From: Candidatus Dadabacteria bacterium UBA1144
GTDB taxonomy: Bacteria > Desulfobacterota_D > UBA1144
Direction: 5' to 3'
DNA: 64,000 nucleotides
Assembly: GCA_002311855.1 (NCBI GenBank)
Contig: DCAB01000012.1
Location: 193,759-257,758, forward strand
The notes under the pieces were generated by a model. The model saw only the letters and a list, made by a program, of their open reading frames with translations, did not search any database and was not told the DNA's origin. Below are positions 43,351 to 52,199 of this stretch, piece after piece. Numbering within the stretch: position 1 is the stretch's first letter; each line of letters begins with the position of its first letter. The translations under genes and the position numbers were made by a program.

Positions 43351-44415
43351 TTAGAATGCTCCAAGTATTTTAAAGTAGGACGTTGCTTTTCTAAGTTTTT
43401 CCACGCACCTAGCGGCTTCCTTGTGCTTTTTCCCTACCAAGAAATCTATAAAGAACAAGTAGTCCCATTGAAGTTTTCTCGATGGCCTAGACTGGATTTT
43501 GGTCAGGTTTATCTTTGCATTCTTAAATGGCTGTAGGCATTCGTAGAGGGTGCCCGGTTTGTGGTCTAGAGAAAAAGCCAGCGAAATTTTTGCTGCAGAT
43601 GAAAGATTAACACCTTGTTCTTCGTGCTTTATCACAATAAAAATAGTTGTGTTGTTCTTTTCGTCTTGAATATTGCTTTTTAATAAGTGCAGAGAGTACA
43701 GTTTGGCGCAGGCTTTTGGGGCTATCGCGGCTACGTTTTTTAGTTTTGATGCTGTTAATGCGGCGCTAGAAGTGCTGGTTGTCTCTTTTATTTGGACGTG
43801 GGGCAGGTTTCTTTGAATCCACCGCCTGCTTTGTGCTAATGCTTGGGGGTGAGAGTAAAGAGTTTTAATTTTCTGTAGGCTTTTTTCCTTTGAGACCAGG
43901 TTGTGAGTAATCGTTTGTGATCTCTCTGAGATTATTACCACATTTTTATCTGTTAACCTGTCCAGGGTTTCTCCAATCGGACCTTCTAGTGAATTTTCAA
44001 TGGGAATCACCCCGAAGTTCGTTTCTCCCCTTTCTACGGATATAAAAATATCTGAGATGGACGCCTGAGGCAGAAGGGTGGTTGCGCCACCAAAAGTTTT
44101 GATTGTTGCCTCGTTTGTGTTGCTGCCTTCTGGGCCAAGATATGAAACCTGGACGGGCATTTGAATCTCTCTGCAAACGGAAAGAATTTCCCTGTAGATT
44201 TGCTCAAGTCCAGTGTTTGTTATCGGGCCATTGTTTTTTGATTTTATTTTTTTTAAAATCTTTCCTTCTCTAGTCAGATCTAAAATTGTGTTTGGCTTAA
44301 GTTTCGTTGTTTGCTTAGCAAGGGTCGCCCTTTTATTAAGCAGTGTGGTTAGCTCGTCGTCTACTTTGTCTATTCTGTTTCTGGTTATTATTAGCTTGTC
44401 ATTTTTGCTCGACAT
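43351..44415 (-). CDS. pheA: Chorismate mutase-prephenate dehydratase
   Basis: Bifunctional P-protein making phenylpyruvate from chorismate. An AroQ chorismate-mutase domain (1-85, ITRNRIDKVDDELTTLLNKRA), a prephenate-dehydratase domain (about 90-270; YLGPEGSNTNEA, FGVIPIENSLEGPIGETLD, with the TTT-equivalent region KNNTTIFIVI) and a C-terminal ACT domain with PGTLYECLQPF (GALV-like) and ESRP-like QSRPSRKLQWDYLFFIDF, so phenylalanine feedback is likely. I chose ATG 44415, 5 nt after the dnaN stop; a longer frame would run into dnaN. Confidence 0.94.
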   Translation of the reverse strand: MSSKNDKLIITRNRIDKVDDELTTLLNKRATLAKQTTKLKPNTILDLTREGKILKKIKSKNNGPITNTGLEQIYREILSVCREIQMPVQVSYLGPEGSNTNEATIKTFGGATTLLPQASISDIFISVERGETNFGVIPIENSLEGPIGETLDRLTDKNVVIISERSQTITHNLVSKEKSLQKIKTLYSHPQALAQSRRWIQRNLPHVQIKETTSTSSAALTASKLKNVAAIAPKACAKLYSLHLLKSNIQDEKNNTTIFIVIKHEEQGVNLSSAAKISLAFSLDHKPGTLYECLQPFKNAKINLTKIQSRPSRKLQWDYLFFIDFLVGKKHKEAARCVEKLRKATSYFKILGAF

Positions 44416-44420
44416 ACTTT

Positions 44421-45518
44421 TTACACTCTCATTGGCATAACAACAGATAGTTGTTTGTGTGTGTTGTCTTTGTTTGAATATATGCACGCTGGGCTAACTT
44501 CGTCAGTAACACAAAAAAAGACCTCTTCTTCTTCAAAAGAGCTTAGCGCCTCTATTAGGTATTTAACATTAAAGCCTGCCTCTGTGTTGTTTTGGGCCTC
44601 GCTAATTTGGATTGTTTCTGTCGTTTCTCCTTCGTCTGAGGTGCTTCTGATTTCGATTTCGTTTTTATTTATAAGCATTCGTGCGCCCCTGGCCTTGTCT
44701 GACAAAACGACGGAGACCCTCTGTAGGGACTCGAGTAGTTTTTTTCTCTCAACTTTAAATGTGTTTGATAAATCGCGTGGTAACACTTGGTTGTACTCTG
44801 GAAAATCTACGTCAATTAGCCTGGAAAGAATTGATGTTTGCCCATTGTCGCAAACAAAAAAACTTTTTCCAATTCCTATTTGAACGATCTCTGTGTCTTT
44901 TATAAACTTTTTCAGCTCGTTTGCCGCTTTTTTTGATAAAACAAAGGACTCCTGTGTGTTGTTTTCGAGTTCTTCCTCTGCAATACTCATCCTGTGGCCA
45001 TCTGTTGCGACGAGCCTTATCTTCCCCGGGGTCGTCATGTCAAAAAAAACACCTGTCAGGTTTTTTCTTAAGTTGTCTCCCCCTACTGCGTAGGCAGTCT
45101 TTTGAATTAGCGAGCTTAAGGTGGCGCTTTTGGTTGCCACATAGGTAAAATCCTCTGGTTTTGGTATTTGTGGAAAATCTTCCGCTGGGAGAGTTTTTAT
45201 TTTTGTTGTTCCTGTCGTGTGAACAACCTCTAGTTGGTTTGTCTTGTTGGTTGATATTTTAACGTCTTCATCTGTTATTTTTTCTGTTATTTCAAGTATT
45301 TTTTTTGCTGGTAGGCAAACCGCGCCGTCCTCTTCCGCGTTAATCGGCAGCGAGGTATAGCTCGTTGATTCTAGGTCCGTAGAGGATAAAAAAAGTCTTC
45401 CATCTTTTACTAAAAATAGGACATGTGAGAGTATTAGCATCGTTGATCTTGTATCTATAACACCTTGTACATAAAACAAATGTTTAAGTAGCAGTGATTT
45501 ATTAACAGAGAACCTCAT
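44421..45518 (-). CDS. dnaN: DNA polymerase III beta sliding clamp
   Basis: Ring-shaped processivity clamp of 365 aa with three similar clamp domains (about 1-120, 130-245, 250-365). MRFSVNKSLLLKHLFYVQGVI at the start, LVATDGHRMSIAEEEL in the middle and the C-terminal VMPMRV are typical. I chose ATG 45518 because AGGAG lies 6 nt upstream; an upstream TTG at 45551 would add 11 residues. It follows dnaA with a 158-bp gap that holds DnaA-trio-like repeats, and leads straight into pheA. Confidence 0.96.
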   Translation of the reverse strand: MRFSVNKSLLLKHLFYVQGVIDTRSTMLILSHVLFLVKDGRLFLSSTDLESTSYTSLPINAEEDGAVCLPAKKILEITEKITDEDVKISTNKTNQLEVVHTTGTTKIKTLPAEDFPQIPKPEDFTYVATKSATLSSLIQKTAYAVGGDNLRKNLTGVFFDMTTPGKIRLVATDGHRMSIAEEELENNTQESFVLSKKAANELKKFIKDTEIVQIGIGKSFFVCDNGQTSILSRLIDVDFPEYNQVLPRDLSNTFKVERKKLLESLQRVSVVLSDKARGARMLINKNEIEIRSTSDEGETTETIQISEAQNNTEAGFNVKYLIEALSSFEEEEVFFCVTDEVSPACIYSNKDNTHKQLSVVMPMRV

Positions 45519-45676
45519 CTCTTCTCCTATTGTAATATTAATATAATACAAACAGTAGTAGTAGTATGTATGTTAATATGTTAAGTAACAAAAAAAAGGG
45601 GAAAAACAAACGAGAAACAGCCCACATCTTTTAACGGTAATCAACAAAAAAAACAACCACCAAAAAAAAGTCAACA
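45519..45676 (-). promoter_or_regulatory. dnaA-dnaN gap with DnaA-trio-like repeats (possible unwinding element)
   Basis: In the dnaA direction this 158-bp spacer reads T/A-rich tracts, then CTACTACTACT (within 45554-45566, complementary to repeated 3'-GAT-5'), then an AT-rich stretch up to the dnaN SD. Orientation and position match DnaA-trios and the unwinding element between dnaA and dnaN in Bacillus. No close TTATCCACA match is seen in the spacer itself. Confidence 0.45.
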
Positions 45677-47113
45677 TTAATCATCTAGTTTTCCACCGGA
45701 TATCTTCCTAAGTTTGCTATGAAGAACGCGGATTGGGTTTTCCAGAGAGGGGTTGTTTGCTAAAACACCTTCAACAGTAGCAACAGAATGAAGAACAGTT
45801 GAATGGTCCCTCCCCCCAAACTTTCTGCCAATCTCCAGAAGGGAATCGTCTGTAAAAATACGAGAAAGATAAATAGCAACCTGCCGAGGCCTTACGACAC
45901 CCCGTGTTCTTTTTTTCGAGCACATATCTTGAACCGTCGTTCCATAAAAAGAGGCAACCTCTTTTTGTATAAGTTCTACATTGATTAAGTCAACACTAGA
46001 GACAGACGACAACCTAGACGCGACATCAAGAACAAGCCTTTTATTTAGAGGAACATTTAGCATGGTAGCCTGGCCGACAACGTTATTAAAAAACCCCTCC
46101 AGCTCCCTAATGGATCCACCGGACTTTTCTGCTACAACGAACAACACGTCCTCGTCGATTCTTAGACCCAAAGAGCGAGCTTTGATTTGAAGTATAGCAA
46201 CCCTGTGTTCTACGTCGGGGGGCAGGACCTCAACAGAAAAACCCCACTCAAACCGCCCTACGAGCCTTTCTTGAATACCCGAAAGACGGTGGGGAGGCTT
46301 GTCGCTCGTTATAACAATTTGCTTCCCTGATTCATAAAGAGCATTGAAAGTATGAAAAAACTCTTGTTGAGTCCCATCTTTCCCTGAAATAAACTGGATG
46401 TCGTCAATTAAAAGGACATCACAATCGAAGCGAAAGGCATCTCGGAGCTCCTTTTGTTTTCCCCCCCTTATAGAAGAGATAACCCTGTTGGTAAAATGCT
46501 CCGCCGTAAGTGAACAAATTTTAAAGTCCTCATTATAAAAATCATAAATCGTGTTGCCAACCGCATTTAAAAGATGTGTTTTTCCAAGACCCGTCCTTCC
46601 ATAAATAAAAAGGGGGTTGTAGGATTGACCAGGTTTCTCCGCAACCCTTTCAGCTGCAATTGCTGCTAACGTGTTTGATGCACCCTTAACAAAACTGGAG
46701 AAAGTCTGTGTCCCGTTTAGATGACCTTCTTTGACCCTGGTTAGTCCTCTTTGTTTTTTTGTGGACGCTTTCTTGATTTTAATTGTAGGCACAGGAGAAA
46801 TAGCTTCAGATTCAACAATTACTTTCCTCGAACCAAGGTCCTCTTTGGATTCCTCCTTAAATACTTTGTCGAGAATATGTAGGTAGTGATTGTTTATCCA
46901 CTCCGCAGTCATCATATCAGAAACAACAAATTTTGCCTCGGTTTCGTTTAAACCAACAAGTTTTAAAGTGTAAAAGAAATGCTTTATGCCGGGGTAGTTT
47001 TCCGAGATGTTGTCTACGACCATGGCCCCGAGAATATTTTTATCTATTAAATCAACGTCACCATGTTCTTGTTGCGTCAGACGGGTAGACGAGAAGTCGG
47101 CAGCCTTGACCAT
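45677..47113 (-). CDS. dnaA: Chromosomal replication initiator DnaA
   Basis: AAA+ protein that binds and opens oriC. Domain I (1-85, EWINNHYLHILDKVF) is followed by a basic, variable domain II (85-135), then domain III with Walker A GRTGLGKT (172-179), LLIDDIQFISGK (Walker B), and domain IV with the signature REAs GGRDHSTVLHSV. It has 478 aa. An SD-like TAGGGGG lies about 7 nt before the ATG. Three DnaA-box-like sites lie 16-46 bp upstream. It is transcribed with dnaN, pheA, hisC and tyrA downstream and hisG-murA-prmC upstream on the same strand. Confidence 0.97.
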   Translation of the reverse strand: MVKAADFSSTRLTQQEHGDVDLIDKNILGAMVVDNISENYPGIKHFFYTLKLVGLNETEAKFVVSDMMTAEWINNHYLHILDKVFKEESKEDLGSRKVIVESEAISPVPTIKIKKASTKKQRGLTRVKEGHLNGTQTFSSFVKGASNTLAAIAAERVAEKPGQSYNPLFIYGRTGLGKTHLLNAVGNTIYDFYNEDFKICSLTAEHFTNRVISSIRGGKQKELRDAFRFDCDVLLIDDIQFISGKDGTQQEFFHTFNALYESGKQIVITSDKPPHRLSGIQERLVGRFEWGFSVEVLPPDVEHRVAILQIKARSLGLRIDEDVLFVVAEKSGGSIRELEGFFNNVVGQATMLNVPLNKRLVLDVASRLSSVSSVDLINVELIQKEVASFYGTTVQDMCSKKRTRGVVRPRQVAIYLSRIFTDDSLLEIGRKFGGRDHSTVLHSVATVEGVLANNPSLENPIRVLHSKLRKISGGKLDD

Positions 47114-47332
47114 TTTGCACCCCCTAGGTTGTCCACATTGTGTGGAGAAATGTGGATAAAAATGTTAATAATTTAAGCCAGTTAAGTATCACCAGAAAAT
47201 TATTTTCTCCAGACTTTTCATATTAACAAACAATTAACATTGCGTCTAGAAATATTTATAAAAAATTTTTTTTTCTTAATAATTTGAACTGATTAAAATC
47301 AAAATATTTTTATATCAAACTAAGGGGGCTAT
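47114..47332. promoter_or_regulatory. dnaA upstream region, candidate origin/autoregulation site with three DnaA boxes
   Basis: DnaA-box-like sites: 47129-47137 TTGTCCACA (+, one mismatch), 47141-47149 TTCTCCACA (-, one mismatch) and 47151-47159 TTATCCACA (-, perfect). The rest (47160-47332) is very AT-rich with T/A runs near 47265-47275. This fits an origin or a DnaA autoregulation site. Confidence 0.6.
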
Positions 47333-47956
47333 TTATTTTAACAAGGAAGATATAAAAAACCTTATTTCTTTTCCAACTGTTTTTTGACTCGTTTTATTCA
47401 CCACCAACTTGCAGCAAACTTCTTTTACCACATCAACAACTTTCAAGTTGTTTTTTTTTATTGTCTCACCTGTTTCGGTTATGTCTACAATAGCATCGGC
47501 CAATCCAACCAAGGGTGCCAGCTCAACGGATCCATTAAGGTATACAATTTCCGGGGATATTTTTTTCTTTGCAAAATATTCTTTTGTAATGTTTGGATAT
47601 TTTGTACCTATAGTTAAGATTGAGCCAGCCAAAAGTTTCAATTTTTTGTTCTTTAAACAAGCAAGGACCATTTTGCACTTACCAATAGGCAGCTCGTGTG
47701 GCTCGTATATGTCGCAACCTGCCTCTGCAATGCAGTCAGAACCGACGAGACCACAATCAGCGGCCCCCAGCTCAACATACTTAGGAACATCCGCTGGTTT
47801 ACAAATTAAAACTCTAATATTATCTATATCGAAAACTAGCTCCCGAGTATTTTTTCGAATAGTTTTTGTTGCGTATCCACAATTTTTCATAAGCCGCAGC
47901 ACTTCTCCAAGTATTCTGCCTTTAGCGATAGCGACTTTTATTCGTTTTTTCTCCAA
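47333..47956 (-). CDS. hisG: ATP phosphoribosyltransferase, short form
   Basis: First step of histidine synthesis. The 207-aa catalytic core has VAIAKGRILGEVLRLM (8-23), ADCGLVGSDCIAEAG and VDITETGETIKKNNL with the PRPP-binding loop. It lacks the C-terminal regulatory domain, so a HisZ partner is expected elsewhere; none is seen here. The start is TTG, supported by AGGAG about 8 nt upstream; no ATG is near. It overlaps murA by 19 nt. Confidence 0.93.
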   Translation of the reverse strand: MEKKRIKVAIAKGRILGEVLRLMKNCGYATKTIRKNTRELVFDIDNIRVLICKPADVPKYVELGAADCGLVGSDCIAEAGCDIYEPHELPIGKCKMVLACLKNKKLKLLAGSILTIGTKYPNITKEYFAKKKISPEIVYLNGSVELAPLVGLADAIVDITETGETIKKNNLKVVDVVKEVCCKLVVNKTSQKTVGKEIRFFISSLLK

Positions 47957-49194
47957 ATCTTTGCTCCTAGGCTTTCTAGTTTATTGTCAATTGATTCGTA
48001 GCCTCTATCAAGATGATACACTCTATGAATCTCACTTCTTCCACTTGCTGACAAGGCACCTATCAGCAGAGATGCGCTGGCCCTTAAGTCACTAGCCTGC
48101 ATGCTTGCCCTAGTTAACCCCCTTACTCCAACGATTGAAGCGATGTTTGCGTCCAACGATATCTTCGCCCCTAATTTTCTAAGCTCAGCAACATGGATAA
48201 ATCTGTTTGGAAAGACATTCTCAACAATTTTAGAAGTTCCTCCTGCCAAAATCAAAACCGACATGAATTGAGCCTGTAAATCGGTCGGGAAAAGAGGGTA
48301 GGGACCGGTATCTAGACTTATAGAATTTAAATCATCAGCAGGATGCGTGGAGATGGAATTATCTCCTAGCTTGACCACAGAGCCTACACTCTCGGCTGCC
48401 TCGATGGCGGAGACAAGGTCATCTGGAGCACACTTGGTAATTTCAATATCATTTCCCGGAAGACTTGCTAAAGCCAAAAAGGTTCCAGCTTCAATTCTAT
48501 CAGGTATTACACAATATGGTTCGTTTTGCTTTGACAACGAACTAACGGGAACAATTTTAATCGTCCCCCCAGTCTTTGTTATTTTTGCGCCCAACGATGA
48601 CAGGAAGTTTATTAAGTCCAAAACCTCTGGCTCGCTTGCACAATTGTAAAGAACGGTTTCAGATTTAGCGAAAATGGATGCAAGAATAAGATTTTCTGTA
48701 CCCGTGACTGTTTTGATTTCAAAACGATATGAACCACCGGTATTATTGGAAGTAAAAGACTCTAGGTACCCCGAAACAATTTCTGTATCGTGCCCTAAAG
48801 CTCTAAAGCCTTTCAAGTGTTGATCAACAGGCCTGTCTCCTATGGCACACCCACCAGGGAGGGAGATTTTTGCTTTCCCAAACCTGCCAAGCAAAGCACC
48901 CCAAATTACAACGGATGCCCGCATCGTTTTTACAAGGTCATACGGGGCCTCCCATTTGGAAATTTTCCTGGTATCTATATGAACATCATTTGAATAGAAA
49001 GAAAACTCGGCCCCAAGCGTTTCAAGCAGGAGAAGCATCGTGTGTACATCGCTGATTCTTGGGACGTTCTTTATTGTATACTCTTCTCCAAATAGAGCTG
49101 TGGCAGCTAGAATTGGCAACGAGGAATTTTTAGAGCCGGATATTTCTACTGTTCCTTTTAATTTTGACGGACCTTCAATAATTAGTTTTTCCAT
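47938..49194 (-). CDS. murA: UDP-N-acetylglucosamine 1-carboxyvinyltransferase
   Basis: First committed step of peptidoglycan synthesis. ISGSKNSSLPILAATALF (18-35) contains the conserved Lys22, and Cys116 in LPGGCAIGDRPVD is the fosfomycin-sensitive residue. The EPSP-synthase fold spans 418 aa, the normal size. In the usual order prmC-murA-hisG it overlaps prmC by 13 nt and hisG by 19 nt. Neighbouring amgK would feed the MurNAc recycling route into the same pool. Confidence 0.96.
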   Translation of the reverse strand: MEKLIIEGPSKLKGTVEISGSKNSSLPILAATALFGEEYTIKNVPRISDVHTMLLLLETLGAEFSFYSNDVHIDTRKISKWEAPYDLVKTMRASVVIWGALLGRFGKAKISLPGGCAIGDRPVDQHLKGFRALGHDTEIVSGYLESFTSNNTGGSYRFEIKTVTGTENLILASIFAKSETVLYNCASEPEVLDLINFLSSLGAKITKTGGTIKIVPVSSLSKQNEPYCVIPDRIEAGTFLALASLPGNDIEITKCAPDDLVSAIEAAESVGSVVKLGDNSISTHPADDLNSISLDTGPYPLFPTDLQAQFMSVLILAGGTSKIVENVFPNRFIHVAELRKLGAKISLDANIASIVGVRGLTRASMQASDLRASASLLIGALSASGRSEIHRVYHLDRGYESIDNKLESLGAKIWRKNE

Positions 49195-50045
49195 GTTCCA
49201 CTAATTACTCTATCAATTTTATTTAAATCCCGATAGGATTTAATGTTTTCATATCCAGTCGCTTCAAGCAACTGTTTTACGTCGCCTGCTTGGCGGTACC
49301 CGACTTCAAGAAAAATCATCCCCCCCTTTTTTAAAGCCTTAGCCCCCCCTAGGGCAATTTTTCTTATATGAGTTAAGCCATTAGATTTTGAGAAAAGAGC
49401 ACCTTTCGGCTCATATTTTTTAATTGAAAGGTCCAGCTTTCTATATTCTTCTTCTGTTACATAGGGAGGGTTTGAAACAATGTAATCAAATTCAATTTTA
49501 GGAACATTTTGAAACAAGTTGGAAGAAATTATTTTAGTTTTAGTTTTTAGCCCCATATTTTTTTGATTCTTCCTGCAGCAATCAAGAGCCTTCTTGCTAT
49601 TATCGACCAAGAAAATTCTTTTTATATTGGGCGCCTCACCTACAATTGTGAGGCCAACACAACCACCTCCCGTGCACATGTCTAAACAAACTACCCCGGC
49701 AGAAAGATTTTTTTTAATTTCCGCAACCGCAATTTCTACTAATAGTTCGGTATCTGGGCGGGGAATAAAAACCCCCCTGGTTATGAAGTAGCTCTTTGAG
49801 TAAAAATAACTTGTCTGGCGAACATAGGACATGGGCTCACCATTAAGCCTTCTTTGTACAAGGAGAAGAAATTTGTCTTTTATGTTTTTTGACACATGGT
49901 ATTCTGGATGGGCAACCATGCGCTCCAGAGGCATGTCGGAGCAATGCTCTAGCAACATACTGGCTTCTAGTAGATGGCTTTTGATGCCACCTTTTTTTAG
50001 TATGTCTTGGCCTAATTTCAAAACCTGGTTGGTAGCAACACCCAT
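49182..50045 (-). CDS. prmC: Peptide chain release factor glutamine methyltransferase
   Basis: Methylates the GGQ glutamine of release factors. A helical N-terminal domain (1-80), RPDTELLVE (96-104), SAM motif LDMCTGGGCVGL (121-132) and the catalytic NPPY (192-195) are present in 287 aa. I chose ATG 50045 instead of an upstream TTG at 50096, which would overlap the divergent yggS. A TATAAT lies exactly 6 nt upstream of this ATG with no SD, so it may be leaderless. It heads prmC-murA-hisG. The usual partner prfA is not adjacent. Confidence 0.92.
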   Translation of the reverse strand: MGVATNQVLKLGQDILKKGGIKSHLLEASMLLEHCSDMPLERMVAHPEYHVSKNIKDKFLLLVQRRLNGEPMSYVRQTSYFYSKSYFITRGVFIPRPDTELLVEIAVAEIKKNLSAGVVCLDMCTGGGCVGLTIVGEAPNIKRIFLVDNSKKALDCCRKNQKNMGLKTKTKIISSNLFQNVPKIEFDYIVSNPPYVTEEEYRKLDLSIKKYEPKGALFSKSNGLTHIRKIALGGAKALKKGGMIFLEVGYRQAGDVKQLLEATGYENIKSYRDLNKIDRVISGTWKN

Positions 50046-50051
50046 TGTGTG

Positions 50052-50066
50052 ATTATATACTATACT
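50052..50066. promoter_or_regulatory. Overlapping divergent -10 boxes of prmC and yggS
   Basis: TATAAT on the minus strand (50052-50057) ends 6 nt before the prmC ATG. TATACT on the plus strand (50061-50066) ends 13 nt before the yggS ATG. The whole divergent gap is 34 nt, so each promoter's -35 region falls in the other gene. Confidence 0.5.
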
Positions 50067-50079
50067 GTTTTTTAAAGTT

Positions 50080-50775
50080 ATGAATTTAAATCTCAAAAGG
50101 AATTTTCAAACCTTCAATAAGGAATTCGAAGAGTATTGTGAGTCAAAAAAAACCACAGCGAAATTGATTGCTGTGTCCAAAACAAAACCCTTATCGCAAA
50201 TCATCGAACTTTATCATCTTGGACAGAGAAGTTTCGCAGAAAACTACGCGCAAGAATTACGAGATAAAAATATTGACAACTTGAGCGATATAAACGCGGA
50301 GTTAGCTTGGCACTTTATCGGACAAATCCAAAAGAATAAAATTAAACATATTGTTGGCACGGCAACCCTTATTCACACGGTTGATAGCTATGAAAAAGCT
50401 GCTTTAATTAATTCCCTTTGTGAACAAAGAAAAATAAAGCAAAATATTTTGTTACAAATTAATATTTCTAACGACAAGAAAAAGGCGGGAATTAAAGCGG
50501 AAGAAACAAAAACACTAATTAGAAAAATTGCAAATTTAACCGAGATACAGATTAGGGGGCTTATGACAATAACAGAGTTTTTTGAGGACCCAGAGGAATC
50601 TAGGGATTTTTATAAAAATCTAAAATCACTCTCGTTGGAGGTAGAAAGCGAACTCCTTTCCAGGCCAGAGCTATCAATGGGAATGAGCAATGATTATAAG
50701 GTTGCCATAGATGAGGGGGCAACGATTGTTAGGGTAGGAAGTAAGATTTTTGGAGAAAGGAAAAAAATATTATAA
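50080..50775 (+). CDS. YggS-family PLP homeostasis protein
   Basis: Fold-type III PLP-binding protein (PLPBP) that maintains free PLP rather than catalysing a known reaction. The 231-aa protein shows the PLP lysine in IAVSKTKP (about 32-39), FAENYAQEL, WHFIGQIQKNKIKHI and the C-terminal LSMGMSNDYKVAIDEGATIVRVG. It starts the plus-strand run yggS-proC-yggT-DUF167, a classic arrangement across bacteria. The proC frame begins 7 nt after its stop. Confidence 0.93.
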   Translation: MNLNLKRNFQTFNKEFEEYCESKKTTAKLIAVSKTKPLSQIIELYHLGQRSFAENYAQELRDKNIDNLSDINAELAWHFIGQIQKNKIKHIVGTATLIHTVDSYEKAALINSLCEQRKIKQNILLQINISNDKKKAGIKAEETKTLIRKIANLTEIQIRGLMTITEFFEDPEESRDFYKNLKSLSLEVESELLSRPELSMGMSNDYKVAIDEGATIVRVGSKIFGERKKIL

Positions 50776-50782
50776 TTCAACA

Positions 50783-51613
50783 ATGAGGATAGGAATAATA
50801 GGAGCGGGGAACATAGCGACGGCTATCCTGTCGGGCATCTCCTCGACTGACAAGAATGTTAATATTTGTTGCTCTGATGTAGACCAAAAACAGCTATCAA
50901 AAATAAAAAAATCAAAACAGATTTCAACAACACGGAACAATCTTGTTGCGGTCACCAAAAGTGATTTGGTGTTTTTGTGTGTTAAGCCAAATGTCATTGA
51001 AAAAGTCATGCGAGAAATAAAACCAATCTTTCAGCCCAAACAAATTTTAATATCTGTTGCTGCGGGGATTTCCCTGAAAACCCTAGAGAGTTTTTTGGGC
51101 AAGGAAAGAAAAATCATCAGGACAATGCCTAACCTTCCATGCCTAGTTGCACGAGGCGTAATTGGGATGAAAGCAAACAAAAACTGCACCGCCAAAGACA
51201 AAAAGATTGCAGAAAAACTAATCTCATCAGTAGGAAAGATTGTTCAGGTAAGAAGCGACAAAGCCTTTGATTACATAACTGCCATAAGTGGTTCTGGGCC
51301 GGCATTTCTTGCTGAGTACATACGAGCTAACATGTCTTTCGCAAAATCAAAACGACTAGGCGAAAAAACAAGCAAGGATTTAGTCTTTGAAACCATATCC
51401 GGAACGATTGAATTTTTGAAGTATAATGATATAAAGATAGAAAAATTTATATCGATGGTTGCTTCCCCTGGTGGCACGACGGAAGAGGGATTAAAAAGTT
51501 TAAGGAGGAACAATTACACGAAGATAGTTAAAGAGTCCCTTAGGGTGGCAGCAAAAAGGTCATCAGCAATTAGCAAGAAAGTTGCATCGAAAAGGAAAAA
51601 AATAAATGGATAA
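50783..51613 (+). CDS. proC: Pyrroline-5-carboxylate reductase
   Basis: Last step of proline synthesis. The Rossmann start IGIIGAGNIATAILSG, KPNVIEKVMREI, ISVAAGISLKTLE, RTMPNLPCLVARGV, and the C-terminal SGSGPAFLAEYI and VASPGGTTEEGL are as expected. I chose ATG 50783 (276 aa); an upstream ATG at 50750 overlaps yggS and adds non-conserved residues. A TATAAT lies exactly 6 nt before this ATG, so a leaderless internal transcript is possible in addition to readthrough. Confidence 0.93.
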   Translation: MRIGIIGAGNIATAILSGISSTDKNVNICCSDVDQKQLSKIKKSKQISTTRNNLVAVTKSDLVFLCVKPNVIEKVMREIKPIFQPKQILISVAAGISLKTLESFLGKERKIIRTMPNLPCLVARGVIGMKANKNCTAKDKKIAEKLISSVGKIVQVRSDKAFDYITAISGSGPAFLAEYIRANMSFAKSKRLGEKTSKDLVFETISGTIEFLKYNDIKIEKFISMVASPGGTTEEGLKSLRRNNYTKIVKESLRVAAKRSSAISKKVASKRKKING

Positions 51614-51893
51614 TTTTTTATTTGCAATTGCAGGAATTTTGAATTCAATATTCGATATTTTGTTTTGGTTGATTTTGTTTCGCAGTATTATTTCGTGGGT
51701 CAATCCTGATCCATACAACCAAATAGTCCAATTCTTAATAAGAATTACTGAGCCTGTGCTTGCGCCCATAAGAAATGCAATGCCATACATAGGGGGGGTT
51801 GATGTGTCCCCAATTGTCGCAGTTCTTGCTATACATTATTTAGGGAAGGTGTTTTTGGTCGAATCAATTCGCGATTTGGCTCTAAACTTCTAA
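51606..51893 (+). CDS. YggT-family membrane protein
   Basis: A 95-aa protein with two membrane segments (about 6-32 and 70-92) of the YggT family. The conserved loop SWVNPDPYNQIVQFLIRITEP and PIRNAMP are seen. The family is associated with cell division or cell envelope in other bacteria but has no known activity. It overlaps proC by 8 nt and precedes the DUF167 gene by 2 nt. Confidence 0.9.
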   Translation: MDNFLFAIAGILNSIFDILFWLILFRSIISWVNPDPYNQIVQFLIRITEPVLAPIRNAMPYIGGVDVSPIVAVLAIHYLGKVFLVESIRDLALNF

Positions 51894-51895
51894 AA

Positions 51896-52153
51896 TTGAA
51901 CATATCAGTTCGAGTTAAGCCAAGAGCACGTAAATCCGAAGTGATTTCTTATGAAGACGACATACTTACTGTTAGAGTTGCGGCCATCCCGCACAAACAA
52001 CAATCCAACAAAGAGCTCATCAGGGTGCTGTCTGATTTTTTTGATATACCAAAATCGAGTATAAGCATAGCAGGTCGTAAATCAAAAATTAAGATTTTAC
52101 ATATTGATCGCAAGACAGAAGATATTACCGGACGCTTGAAAAAACTGTTATAA
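51896..52153 (+). CDS. DUF167 (YggU) family protein
   Basis: An 85-aa protein of the DUF167 family. VRVKPRARKSEVISYEDD, VRVAAIPHKQQSNKELIRVLSD (with a family-typical KANKEL-like core) and IAGRKSKIKILHI are seen. Function unknown. The start is TTG immediately after the yggT stop. It completes the yggS-proC-yggT-yggU series. Confidence 0.88.
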   Translation: MNISVRVKPRARKSEVISYEDDILTVRVAAIPHKQQSNKELIRVLSDFFDIPKSSISIAGRKSKIKILHIDRKTEDITGRLKKLL

Positions 52154-52199
52154 TTAGGAACTAAAAATAGCAGCCAGTATTTAATAATAGGAGACGAAA

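Noticed and set aside
43351..44487. Longer pheA starting at 44487
   Set aside because: It would overlap dnaN by 67 nt with residues unlike chorismate mutase; the ATG at 44415 directly before the mutase domain is better.
47409..48095. 228-codon plus-strand frame across hisG/murA
   Set aside because: It spans two well-supported minus-strand genes and looks like a shadow.
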